Source: Mycolicibacterium aurum (GTDB taxonomy: Bacteria > Actinomycetota > Actinomycetes > Mycobacteriales > Mycobacteriaceae). Taken from it: a stretch of 64,000 nt of DNA. Positions 1 to 6,831 of the stretch are shown here, in pieces. The DNA is taken from NCBI GenBank assembly GCA_900078775.1, contig LT549889.1, forward strand, positions 5,270,001 to 5,334,000, given 5' to 3'. The notes beneath the pieces are model-generated. The model did no database searches. It was not told where the DNA came from and saw nothing but the letters and a program-made list of their open reading frames with translations. A program made the position numbers and the translations under genes. Numbering within the stretch: position 1 is the first letter of the stretch; each line of letters starts with the position of its first letter.

Positions 1-1014
1 GGCCTGCAGGCCGCCATCGCCGCCGCCGACGGGATCGCCCGCGGTCGGTACCGGGTCGCCGCGGCCGGCGGCGTGGACACCACCTCCGATGCGCCCATCG
101 CCTTCGGCGACGACCTGCGTGGGGTGCTGCTGAGCCTGCGCCGCTCCAAGTCCAACCTCGACCGGCTCAAGCTGGTGGGCAAGCTGCCCGCCGCCCTCGG
201 CGTCGAGATCCCGACCAACGGTGAGCCCCGCACCGGGCTGTCGATGGGCGAGCACGCCGCCATCACCGCCAAACAGATGGGCATCAAGCGCGTCGACCAG
301 GACGAACTGGCCGCTGCCAGCCACCGCAACATGGCCGCTGCCTACGACCGCGGCTTCTTCGACGACCTGGTCACCCCGTTCCTGGGCGTCTACCGGGACA
401 ACAACCTGCGCCCCGACTCGTCGGCCGAGAAGCTCGCCAGGCTCAAGCCGGTCTTCGGGGTCCGCAATGGCGACGCGACGATGACCGCGGGCAACTCCAC
501 GCCGCTGACCGACGGCGCGTCGGTGGCCCTGCTGGCCAGCGAGGAGTGGGCCGCCGAGCACGAGATTCCGGTGCTGGCGTACTTCGTGGACGGGGAGACC
601 GCCGCCGTCGACTACGTCAACGGCCCGGACGGGCTGCTGATGGCGCCGACCTACGCGGTGCCCCGGCTGCTCGCCCGCAACGGGCTGACCCTGCAGGACT
701 TCGACTTCTACGAGATCCACGAGGCGTTCGCCTCGGTGGTGCTGGCGACGTTGGCGGCCTGGGAGTCCGCGGACTACTGCAAGGACCGGCTCGGGCTGGA
801 CAAGCCGCTGGGGCCCATCGACCGCAGCAAGCTCAACGTCAACGGTTCCTCGCTGGCCGCCGGGCACCCGTTCGCCGCCACCGGTGGGCGCATCGTCGCC
901 CAGCTGGCCAAACAACTGGCGGAGAAGAAGAAGCAGACCGGTCAGCCGGTGCGCGGCCTGATCTCCGTCTGCGCCGCCGGCGGCCAGGGCGTCACCGCCA
1001 TCCTCGAGGCCTGA
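1..1014 (+). CDS. fadA2: Acetyl-CoA acyltransferase (thiolase) FadA2-like, 5' end outside window
   Basis: This is the C-terminal part of a thiolase-family acyl-CoA acetyltransferase of fatty acid beta-oxidation. The frame is open from base 1, so the start and the N-terminal nucleophilic Cys lie upstream of the window. Visible thiolase motifs are EIHEAFASVV (the NEAFA-like block), the catalytic-His block SSLAAGHPFAATGGR and the C-terminal catalytic-Cys block SVCAAGGQG. About 337 residues are present of the roughly 440 expected for mycobacterial FadA2. The assignment to FadA2 rests on the nearby fadE5, as in the M. tuberculosis Rv0243-Rv0244c neighbourhood. A strong hairpin terminator follows 68 bases after the stop codon. 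Confidence 0.8.
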   Translation, partial: GLQAAIAAADGIARGRYRVAAAGGVDTTSDAPIAFGDDLRGVLLSLRRSKSNLDRLKLVGKLPAALGVEIPTNGEPRTGLSMGEHAAITAKQMGIKRVDQDELAAASHRNMAAAYDRGFFDDLVTPFLGVYRDNNLRPDSSAEKLARLKPVFGVRNGDATMTAGNSTPLTDGASVALLASEEWAAEHEIPVLAYFVDGETAAVDYVNGPDGLLMAPTYAVPRLLARNGLTLQDFDFYEIHEAFASVVLATLAAWESADYCKDRLGLDKPLGPIDRSKLNVNGSSLAAGHPFAATGGRIVAQLAKQLAEKKKQTGQPVRGLISVCAAGGQGVTAILEA

Positions 1015-1081
1015 CCCGCGTCCCGGAAAAAACTTTGAAATCGGGTGTAACGCCCCGCGGAGCCCTGCCGATACATGGGAT

Positions 1082-1140
1082 AGCTCCGTGTTGCCGTCTG
1101 ACCCCCCGACCCGACGGCAACACGGGGCTCTTTACTTTCT
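1082..1140. terminator. Bidirectional hairpin terminator between convergent genes
   Basis: Arms 1082-1098 and 1113-1129 pair over 17 bp. The inner 13 bp are perfect (CCGTGTTGCCGTC with GACGGCAACACGG) and there is one G-T wobble at 1085/1126. The loop is 14 bases. A pyrimidine-rich tail (CTTTACTTTCT) follows on the + strand. It lies between the + thiolase gene and the - transporter gene, as expected for a shared terminator. Confidence 0.8.
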
Positions 1141-1164
1141 CGCCCGTCGCTTCGCTCGCCCCGA

Positions 1165-2277
1165 CTACGTTCCCGGGTCTTTGGACGCCGTGATCGGGCC
1201 CGCCGCGGGCGGGGCGAACAGGCTGCCCGCCAGGCTCCCGCGCGCGGTGCGCACCGCGACCAGCGCCCAGGTGCTCAGCAACCCGCAGTAGGCGGCGACC
1301 GCGGCGACCTCGAAGGCCGGCAGCCCGGTGTGCAGGGCCAGCTGAGTGGTGCCGGTGACGAAGGTGCCGACCGGGAAGGTCAGGCTCCACCAGGTCAACG
1401 CGAACGGCATGCCGCGGCGCAGGGTGCGGATGGTCAGCGCCGAGGCCAGCCCGATCCACAGCACGCTGAACCCCCACACCGGCACCCCGAACAACACCGC
1501 GAAGATGTTCATCCCGGCGGCCAGCTCCGCGGGCACGGCCAGGTACGCCTCATTGGCCAGCAGCCCGGCCACCGTCACCGACTGGCCCAGCGGGCCGAGC
1601 ACGATCCACAGCGTCGGCACCCGCGCCGTCCCGGACGTGCCGTACAGCGCCAGCCGGCTCCAGATCATCGTGATGATGATCAGCGCGGCGATCAGCGACA
1701 GCCCGAACATGGCCAGGCAGCCGTAGAACATGGTGGCCCGTCCGACGCCCGGGGCCATGTGCGGGATCAGCATCGCGCCCGAGGCCGCCGACACCATGGG
1801 CGGCACGACCGGCATCAGCCAGCCCCCGAACGCGGCGTCCGGCCCCACATTGAGCTGGGTGAACATCAGGTACGGGATGCTCATCGCGGTGAACAACCCG
1901 CCGATGGTCCCCGCCGACCACAGCACCCAGTTGATGTCGACGGCCAGGCTCTCCCCGATCAAGTCCTTGCCGACCAGCATGGTGCCGGTGCCGACCGTGA
2001 TCAGCGCCATCGGCGCAGCCCCGTAGAAGTGCGCCATCTGCGGATTGCGGGCGTGCCCGCGGGCCACCGTGGGATGCCGGAACCATTGCACGCTGACCGC
2101 GATGATCAACGCCACCAACAGCATCGCGGCGACCACCCAGACGATCTCGGTGAACACCCGCAGACCGCGCGGTTGCCACGGCAGGGTGGCGCCGGCGACC
2201 GCGATGATCCCGGTACCCATCACCGCGGAGAACCAGTTCGGGCCGAAGTTTCCCAGTCGTGTTCCGGTTTCGGTCAT
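1165..2277 (-). CDS. TehA/SLAC1-family (TDT) membrane transporter
   Basis: This 370-aa, almost wholly hydrophobic protein has about ten membrane segments. It begins with the family-typical NFGPNWFSAVMGTGII block, in which the conserved pore-helix region of TehA/SLAC1/C4-dicarboxylate (TDT) transporters can be recognised. It probably moves a small anion such as a dicarboxylate or sulfite across the inner membrane; the substrate cannot be read from sequence. The start is the ATG at 2277, because the open frame further upstream runs antisense through the LLM oxidoreductase gene and makes no sense as protein. Its start codon is only 15 bases from the divergent LLM start, so the two genes must share a very compact promoter region or be transcribed without leaders. 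Confidence 0.8.
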   Translation of the reverse strand: MTETGTRLGNFGPNWFSAVMGTGIIAVAGATLPWQPRGLRVFTEIVWVVAAMLLVALIIAVSVQWFRHPTVARGHARNPQMAHFYGAAPMALITVGTGTMLVGKDLIGESLAVDINWVLWSAGTIGGLFTAMSIPYLMFTQLNVGPDAAFGGWLMPVVPPMVSAASGAMLIPHMAPGVGRATMFYGCLAMFGLSLIAALIIITMIWSRLALYGTSGTARVPTLWIVLGPLGQSVTVAGLLANEAYLAVPAELAAGMNIFAVLFGVPVWGFSVLWIGLASALTIRTLRRGMPFALTWWSLTFPVGTFVTGTTQLALHTGLPAFEVAAVAAYCGLLSTWALVAVRTARGSLAGSLFAPPAAGPITASKDPGT

Positions 2278-2292
2278 GCTCGTCCGGGCATC

Positions 2293-3240
2293 ATGAGTGG
2301 CATGCAGATCAGCATCCTGGGTTCGCTGGCCGGACCGGCGACAGACCCCCTCATCGACCGTGTCGTGTCGGACTTCGCGCGCTACCGCGACGAAGGTTTC
2401 CGCCGCATCTGGATGACCCAGATGCCCTACGAGCCGGACCTGTTGACCGTGCTGGCGGTGGCGCTGCGCGAGGTCGACACCATCGAGGTGGGCACCGGGG
2501 TGGTGCCGATCCAGAACCAGCACCCGATGCAGCTGGCGCAGCGCGCGCTGACGCTCAATCTGATCTCCGGGGGCCGCTTCATCCTCGGGGTGGGGATGAC
2601 GCACGCCGCCGTCACCGAGGGCATGTGGGGCATCCCGTGGGACCGGGCGGTGCGCCGGCTCAACGAGTACCTGGACGGGCTGCTGCCGCTGCTGGCCGGC
2701 GACGCGGTCGACGCACCCGGCGAGCTCTACACCACCCGCGGGGCCCTGCAGATCCCGGCGCCGCGGCCCGACGTCTACCTCGCCGCGCTGGGCCCCCAAC
2801 TGCTGAAGATCGCCGGCCGGCGCACCGCCGGCACGGTCACCTGGATGACCGGTCCCAAGACGCTTGCCGAGCATGTCGCTCCCACCCTGCGGGCCGCCGC
2901 GGCCGGGCGCGACGTGCGGGTGGTGGCCGCGCTGCCGATCAGCGTCACCGACGACGTCGACGGGGCGCGGGCCCAGGCCGCCGAACAGTTCGCCATGTAC
3001 GGCCAGCTGCCGTCGTATCGCGCCATGCTCGACCGGGAGGGCTACGCCGGCCCGGCCGAGGCCGCCCTGATCGGGGACGAGCAGACCGTCACGGCCCGCC
3101 TGGACGAGCTCCGCGCGGCCGGGGTGCACGAGTACGTGGGCGTCGTATTCGACCGATCGCCCGAGGTCAGAGACCGGACGAGGGCGTTGCTGCGGGCCCA
3201 GGACCGGGATCTGGAAAGTATGGAAAAACCTCTGGTGTGA
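2293..3240 (+). CDS. LLM-class F420/flavin-dependent oxidoreductase
   Basis: The 315-aa protein has the bacterial luciferase-like monooxygenase (LLM) barrel. It shows the GTGVVPIQNQHP strand-loop, the SGGRFILGVGM block and the C-terminal helix typical of mycobacterial F420-dependent enzymes. It is expected to catalyse a flavin- or F420-linked redox step in the cytoplasm; the substrate is unknown. Start: ATG 2293, with an in-frame ATG at 2302 as an alternative. No clear ribosome binding site is visible, which fits a leaderless message from the 15-bp divergent gap. The stop codon lies inside a CRP-type palindrome (3236-3251), so regulation of the downstream region is built into the gene end. 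Confidence 0.8.
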   Translation: MSGMQISILGSLAGPATDPLIDRVVSDFARYRDEGFRRIWMTQMPYEPDLLTVLAVALREVDTIEVGTGVVPIQNQHPMQLAQRALTLNLISGGRFILGVGMTHAAVTEGMWGIPWDRAVRRLNEYLDGLLPLLAGDAVDAPGELYTTRGALQIPAPRPDVYLAALGPQLLKIAGRRTAGTVTWMTGPKTLAEHVAPTLRAAAAGRDVRVVAALPISVTDDVDGARAQAAEQFAMYGQLPSYRAMLDREGYAGPAEAALIGDEQTVTARLDELRAAGVHEYVGVVFDRSPEVRDRTRALLRAQDRDLESMEKPLV

Positions 3241-3251
3241 TCAAGATCACA
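3236..3251. promoter_or_regulatory. CRP-type (Cmr) binding site
   Basis: The 16-base sequence TGTGATCAAGATCACA matches the CRP consensus TGTGA-N6-TCACA at every fixed position and is palindromic except for the central AA. It overlaps the TGA stop of the LLM gene. A TANNNT-type -10 hexamer (TACAGT, 3256-3261) lies just downstream, so the site controls a + strand transcript starting near 3268. The site centre would then sit near -24, a position more usual for repression than activation. Confidence 0.75.
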
Positions 3252-3267
3252 GGCGTACAGTCGACCG

Positions 3268-3391
3268 CACGACGGGTTCGGGAGTGACAGATCCAAAGAG
3301 CCGGAACGAGGTGAAAATCCGGCCGCGCGAGATACCGAAAGGTATATGAGGACGCCCTCGAGGTTGCAAAACCGCAGTCCTCCCGAACCCG
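3268..3391 (+). ncRNA. Candidate structured RNA / riboswitch-like leader, family not assigned
   Basis: The region behind the TACAGT -10 element folds compactly. A perfect 12-bp closing stem joins 3273-3284 to 3380-3391. Inside are a 6-bp hairpin 3300-3305/3318-3323, a hairpin 3332-3336/3341-3345 with a GAAA tetraloop, and a hairpin 3362-3365/3370-3373 with a GCAA tetraloop. Bases 3348-3353 (GAGGAC) can alternatively pair with 3377-3382, competing with the closing stem, as riboswitches do. The loop segment GGTGAAAATCC resembles a cobalamin-riboswitch element, but the usual GCCACTG box is absent. No ORF with plausible coding character runs through it. The RNA is an inference from base pairing only. 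Confidence 0.45.
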
Positions 3392-3611
3392 CCCACATGT
3401 CTTCAGCCGATGGTGAACATCGCTGCACCGTCCCTGTCGCCGGGACAATGGTGCTCAGACGGGCGACATCATCCGCATCCATCCGGAACCCCGCGCGCCG
3501 GAACCGCTGTGGCGGGAAGCGCGGGGCCGACGACTCCGTGAGACCCGACGGTGCCGCGGCGCCCGCCCGGTGGCGTCCCCCGAGATGATCGCTGCCCACC
3601 TCGGTGCGTCG
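3392..3611. other. Non-coding stretch with further hairpins
   Basis: No credible gene is seen here. It holds a perfect 8-bp stem (CCCCGCGC 3489-3496 with GCGCGGGG 3519-3526) enclosing a smaller hairpin (CCGC/GCGG, 3504-3515), and a 5-bp hairpin 3430-3446. The string ACTCCGTGAGACCCG at 3533-3547 loosely resembles a B12 box. It may be the 3' part of the same transcript as the upstream structured RNA, or the untranslated leader of the lipoprotein gene. Confidence 0.3.
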
Positions 3612-3633
3612 TCTTCATCGAATCTTCATCGAA
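3612..3633 (+). promoter_or_regulatory. Tandem 11-bp direct repeat, candidate response-regulator box
   Basis: TCTTCATCGAA occurs twice in immediate succession (3612-3622 and 3623-3633). An 11-bp pitch is typical of OmpR/PhoB-type response-regulator binding. The same TCTTCA-N5-TCTTCA pattern occurs upstream of the neighbouring regulator gene (6439-6455). It lies 99 bases before the lipoprotein start codon. Confidence 0.6.
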
Positions 3634-3731
3634 AACCGAACCGAGCGATATGTGGGTTCTTGAGGCTCGACGTAGCCGGCGCGCTGCTTGCCGCGCGGAG
3701 GCGTAATCGAAGTTGCGAGGAAGGATGTGCG

Positions 3732-4439
3732 ATGCAGCACAAGCGAAATGGAGTTGGTGTCGCGCTATTGGCGGCGTCGACCCTACTGGTCGGTGCGTGT
3801 TCGAACGGCGAAACCGTTTCCAACCCCGCTGCGAGCCCGACCGCGGTGTCGACATCCGCGTCGGCTGGGTCTGCCAGCAGCGACGCCGCCCATAATGACG
3901 CCGATGTGATGTTTGCCCAAGGGATGATCCCGCATCACCAGCAGGCGATCGAGATGAGCGACACGTTGCGTGGAAAGCAGGGGATCGATCCCGAGGTCGT
4001 CTTGCTCGCCGATGAGATCAAGAGTGCTCAGGGACCCGAGATCGAGCAGATGCAGGGATGGCTTGAGCAGTGGGGTGTGTCGGACACACCCGCGCCCAGT
4101 GGCACCGGGATGCCCGGTCATCAGATGCCCGGCGGTGGTGACATGGGTGATATGCCGGGTCATCAGATGCCCGGCGGCATGGGGGATGTGCCCGGTATGG
4201 GTGGAGGCGGCCACGGCATGATGTCGGAGGCCGATATGGCGGCGCTGCAGAACGCGCAGGGCGCCGAGGCCGGCCGGTTGTTTCTGACGCAGATGATCGC
4301 GCATCACAAGGGCGCAATCATGATGGCCCAGCAGGAGATCGACAACGGTCAGTTCCCTGCGGCGGTCGGCATGGCGCGAAATATCGTGTCGTCGCAGCAG
4401 GCCGAGATCGACACGATGCAGGCGTTGCTGGACAAGTAG
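3732..4439 (+). CDS. DUF305 Met/His-rich lipoprotein, probable copper-binding
   Basis: The 235-aa exported lipoprotein carries a lipobox ending LVGAC, with Cys23 the predicted lipidated residue after a short hydrophobic signal. The mature part contains two DUF305 helices with His-His pairs, GMIPHHQQAIEMS and QMIAHHKGAIMMAQ. A Met/His/Gly-rich linker with repeated MPGHQMPGG units separates them. DUF305 proteins are often found beside copper resistance genes; metal binding on the outer face of the membrane is inferred from this and from the ligands. The start is the ATG at 3732, preceded by AGGAAGG; the longer frame upstream would bury the signal peptide. A tandem repeat box upstream suggests control by the adjacent two-component system. 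It converges with the kinase gene, four bases apart. Confidence 0.82.
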   Translation: MQHKRNGVGVALLAASTLLVGACSNGETVSNPAASPTAVSTSASAGSASSDAAHNDADVMFAQGMIPHHQQAIEMSDTLRGKQGIDPEVVLLADEIKSAQGPEIEQMQGWLEQWGVSDTPAPSGTGMPGHQMPGGGDMGDMPGHQMPGGMGDVPGMGGGGHGMMSEADMAALQNAQGAEAGRLFLTQMIAHHKGAIMMAQQEIDNGQFPAAVGMARNIVSSQQAEIDTMQALLDK

Positions 4440-4443
4440 CTGC

Positions 4444-5646
4444 TCACCGGTCGGTCTGGCTGGGTGAGGGCGACGCCTGCTGCGATACCGGCAGGTTCGC
4501 GCTCTGCGGTGGGGTGAACGGCAGGCGCACGGTGAAGGTTGCGCCGGCGTCAGGCCCGGGGCTGGCTACGGCGATTGATCCGCCGTGTGCCTCGACCAGG
4601 GCCTTGGCGATCGCGAGGCCTAGTCCGGCGCCGCCGTGCTCCCGGTCACGGGCGATGTCTGAGCGGTAGAACCGTTCGAACACTCGGCTGAGATGCTCTG
4701 CGGCGATGCCGTCACCGGTGTCGGTGACAGCGATGTTGAGTCGGTGGTCGTCGCGAACGCAGCTCAGTTCGACTGATCCGCCCGATGGCGTGTGCCGCAG
4801 CGCGTTTTCGAGCAGGTTACCCAACACCTGGGACAGTCGTTGTTCGTCAGCCCATAGCTGCGGTAGTTGGTCTTGGAGGCGGATGCGTAGGGCGACTCCT
4901 TTGTTGTCGTAGCGTTCCTGCACGGCGGCCACGCTTTGGCGCGTGAGGTGTTCGACGTCGACATGGGTGTGTGACATGGAGACGGAACTTTCCTCGGCCT
5001 TGGCGAGGGCGGCCATGTCGTCGGAAAACCGTACGAGGCGCCGGGTTTGGTCTCGCAGCATGGCCGCTGTCTGCGGCGTGAGTGTCCGTACACCGTCCTC
5101 GAGCGCTTCGATGTAGGCCTCTAGCACTGCCACGGGTGTGCGGATCTCGTGGGCTAGATCCCCGAAGAGTCGCTGTCGGGTCGAATCGACAGTTTGGAGT
5201 CGCGAGGCCATCTGGTTGAAAGCGGTAGCCAGCGCATCGAAGTCGTCACCGAGGCGCGGCGATGAGACGCGGATGTCGTAGTTGCCCTGGGCGACATCGG
5301 CGGCGGCGGAGGCGACTTCGGTGATGGATCGTTGCAGTCGTCGACTGAGGTAGAAGCTGACGGCCAGCGCGGCCACGGCGGACACGGCGAGGGCGCCGCC
5401 GATGGAGATCACTGTCGCGTGGCCGTAGGCCTCTTCGGCGTGGACTTCTTCGAGGGAGTCCATCGGCACTCCGGCGCGGTGGAGATGTTCGCGGAACAGG
5501 GGCGGGCCGACGATGGCGGCCACGATGGCGGTGGTCGCGGTCCCGGCTGCCAGCACAATGGCTTGGGCGCCCAGGAGGCGCATGCCGATGCCGGGGCGTC
5601 GCGACCATCGGCGTTCGGGGATTGTCGGGGCCGGCGGGTGCGTCAT
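4444..5646 (-). CDS. Two-component sensor histidine kinase
   Basis: The 400-aa membrane kinase has two predicted membrane helices (about residues 22-48 and 78-100) bracketing a short extracytoplasmic loop of about 30 residues. A HAMP domain follows (about 100-152), then a dimerisation domain with the phospho-acceptor His166 in LAHEIRTPVAVLE, and an ATPase domain with an N-box (LGNLLENALRHT), DTGDGI and GGAGLGLAI. The small loop holds few Met or His residues, so the signal cannot be read from it; a metal or envelope signal is inferred from context. Its ATG overlaps the regulator stop codon (ATGA), so the pair is translationally coupled, regulator first. Confidence 0.88.
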   Translation of the reverse strand: MTHPPAPTIPERRWSRRPGIGMRLLGAQAIVLAAGTATTAIVAAIVGPPLFREHLHRAGVPMDSLEEVHAEEAYGHATVISIGGALAVSAVAALAVSFYLSRRLQRSITEVASAAADVAQGNYDIRVSSPRLGDDFDALATAFNQMASRLQTVDSTRQRLFGDLAHEIRTPVAVLEAYIEALEDGVRTLTPQTAAMLRDQTRRLVRFSDDMAALAKAEESSVSMSHTHVDVEHLTRQSVAAVQERYDNKGVALRIRLQDQLPQLWADEQRLSQVLGNLLENALRHTPSGGSVELSCVRDDHRLNIAVTDTGDGIAAEHLSRVFERFYRSDIARDREHGGAGLGLAIAKALVEAHGGSIAVASPGPDAGATFTVRLPFTPPQSANLPVSQQASPSPSQTDR

Positions 5647-6389
5647 TGTCCGGTCCCCATGCGGTATCCGATGCCTCTGACCGTGGTGATGTAGCGGGGG
5701 TTCGCCGCATCGTCGCCGAGTTTGCGACGCAGGTGTCCGATGTGGACATCGACGAGGTGCTCGTTGCCGACCCAGGGGCCTTCGCGGACGATCTCGAGTA
5801 GTTGGCGTCGGCTGAGCACGACGCCTTTCCGGTCCGAGAGCGCTTCGAGAATGTCGAACTCTGTGCGGGTCAACAGGATCTGTTCGTCGCCGATGTGTAC
5901 CTCGCGGGCGGCGACGTTGATGCTCAGTGCGCCGAAGCGGCGAGGCGGCGCCCCCACTTGTTCGGTGGTTGTTGCGGCTGATTGCAGGACGCGGGGGCGG
6001 CGCAGCATGGCCCGGATTCGGGCGACCAGCTCGCGCGGGCTGAAAGGTTTGGTGATGTAGTCGTCGGCGCCGATGGTGAGTCCGAGCAGGGTGTCGAGTT
6101 CGGTGTCACGAGCGGTGAGCATGACGACGTAGGCGTCGGAGAACGTGCGTAGTTGCCGGCAGACTTCGAGTCCATCGATGCCGGGCAGTCCGAGGTCGAG
6201 GATGACCACATCGGGATCGAGATCGCGCGCGACAGCGATGGCATCGACGCCGTTGCCGGCCACCACGGTCTCGAACTGCTCGCGTTCGAGATAGCTGGCC
6301 ACGACTTCGGCCAGCGGAAGTTCGTCGTCGACGACCAGCGCGCGGTATCCCTTCGCCTGGTCAGACGCTGTACCCGGATGGTGTTCCAT
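5643..6389 (-). CDS. OmpR/PhoB-family response regulator
   Basis: The 248-aa regulator has an N-terminal receiver domain with acidic pocket VDDE and phospho-acceptor Asp65 in VVILDLGLPGIDG, and the conserved Lys in TKPFSP. The C-terminal winged helix ends with the recognition-helix block VDVHIGHLRRKLGDD and RGIGYRMG. It is the partner of the overlapping sensor kinase. I chose the ATG at 6389; a TTG two codons upstream (6395) is possible. The gene is divergent from the CsoR relic and the copper ATPase, and a TCTTGA-N5-TCTTCA repeat lies 50-66 bases before its start, suggesting autoregulation and control of the divergent genes. Confidence 0.87.
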   Translation of the reverse strand: MEHHPGTASDQAKGYRALVVDDELPLAEVVASYLEREQFETVVAGNGVDAIAVARDLDPDVVILDLGLPGIDGLEVCRQLRTFSDAYVVMLTARDTELDTLLGLTIGADDYITKPFSPRELVARIRAMLRRPRVLQSAATTTEQVGAPPRRFGALSINVAAREVHIGDEQILLTRTEFDILEALSDRKGVVLSRRQLLEIVREGPWVGNEHLVDVHIGHLRRKLGDDAANPRYITTVRGIGYRMGTGQ

Positions 6390-6438
6390 GTCCAATATGG
6401 TGCCTGCTGGGGCGGTGCCGGCGGCCGGTGCGGCGCGA

Positions 6439-6455
6439 TCTTGAGCAGATCTTCA
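6439..6455. promoter_or_regulatory. Second copy of the candidate response-regulator box
   Basis: TCTTGA (6439-6444) and TCTTCA (6450-6455) are spaced 11 bases start to start. This matches the perfect tandem repeat before the DUF305 gene in sequence and pitch. The box sits in the divergent gap between the regulator gene (-) and the CsoR relic and ATPase genes (+). Confidence 0.5.
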
Positions 6456-6536
6456 CACGACACATACCGCGTGCATTTGCCAGCGCGGTGATGCTGGAGG
6501 TCGAGGGAGAGCAGCCACACTTCCGCAAGGATCGAC

Positions 6537-6742
6537 ATGCCCCTCGTTGACGACCCTGACCACTGCCCGTCTCAGGATCGGCACACCCACGGCTATATCA
6601 CCGTTCAGGACACCTCCTCGAACGGTTGAAACGCATTGATGGGCAAGCCCGCGTCATCAGCGGGATGATTGAAGCGGAGCGTTATTGCATCGACATCCGC
6701 ACCGCGGCCTCGGAAGCGATCGCCCGACTCGTGCGGTCGTGA
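6537..6742 (+). pseudogene. CsoR-family copper-sensing repressor, frameshifted and C-terminally shortened
   Basis: From the ATG at 6537 (RBS AAGGA) one frame reads MPLVDDPDHC and then RHTHGYITVQD, the usual start of CsoR-like proteins, but stops at 6627-6629. The neighbouring frame continues the family from about 6614: HLLERLKRIDGQ, then MIEAERYCIDIRT, ending at 6742. CsoR repressors bind Cu(I) through Cys-x-His-Cys; here the first Cys (YCID) remains but the distal His-x3-Cys helix is missing. A one-base frameshift plus loss of the C-terminus makes a working repressor unlikely. It sits directly before the copper ATPase gene, where such a repressor would have acted. The two-component system may now do this job. 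Confidence 0.65.
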
Positions 6743-6831
6743 CCCTTCGCCGCCGGTGCACCGATACCGCCGTGGATCCCCGCTGACCGGCCACCGACTC
6801 GACACCTGAGCTCCTCGAAGGAGAGCCGACC

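Noticed and set aside
1165..3129. 654-aa form of the TehA-like transporter
   Set aside because: The first 284 residues are antisense to the LLM oxidoreductase gene; ATG 2277 gives a complete transporter.
3341..3395. tRNA-like fold (GGTTGCAAAACC loop)
   Set aside because: No T-arm consensus or CCA-type acceptor; it is part of the larger stem structure instead.
3300..3549. Cobalamin riboswitch
   Set aside because: GGTGAAAATCC and a B12-box-like string are present, but the GCCACTG core is absent and the spacing is too long; left as an unassigned RNA.
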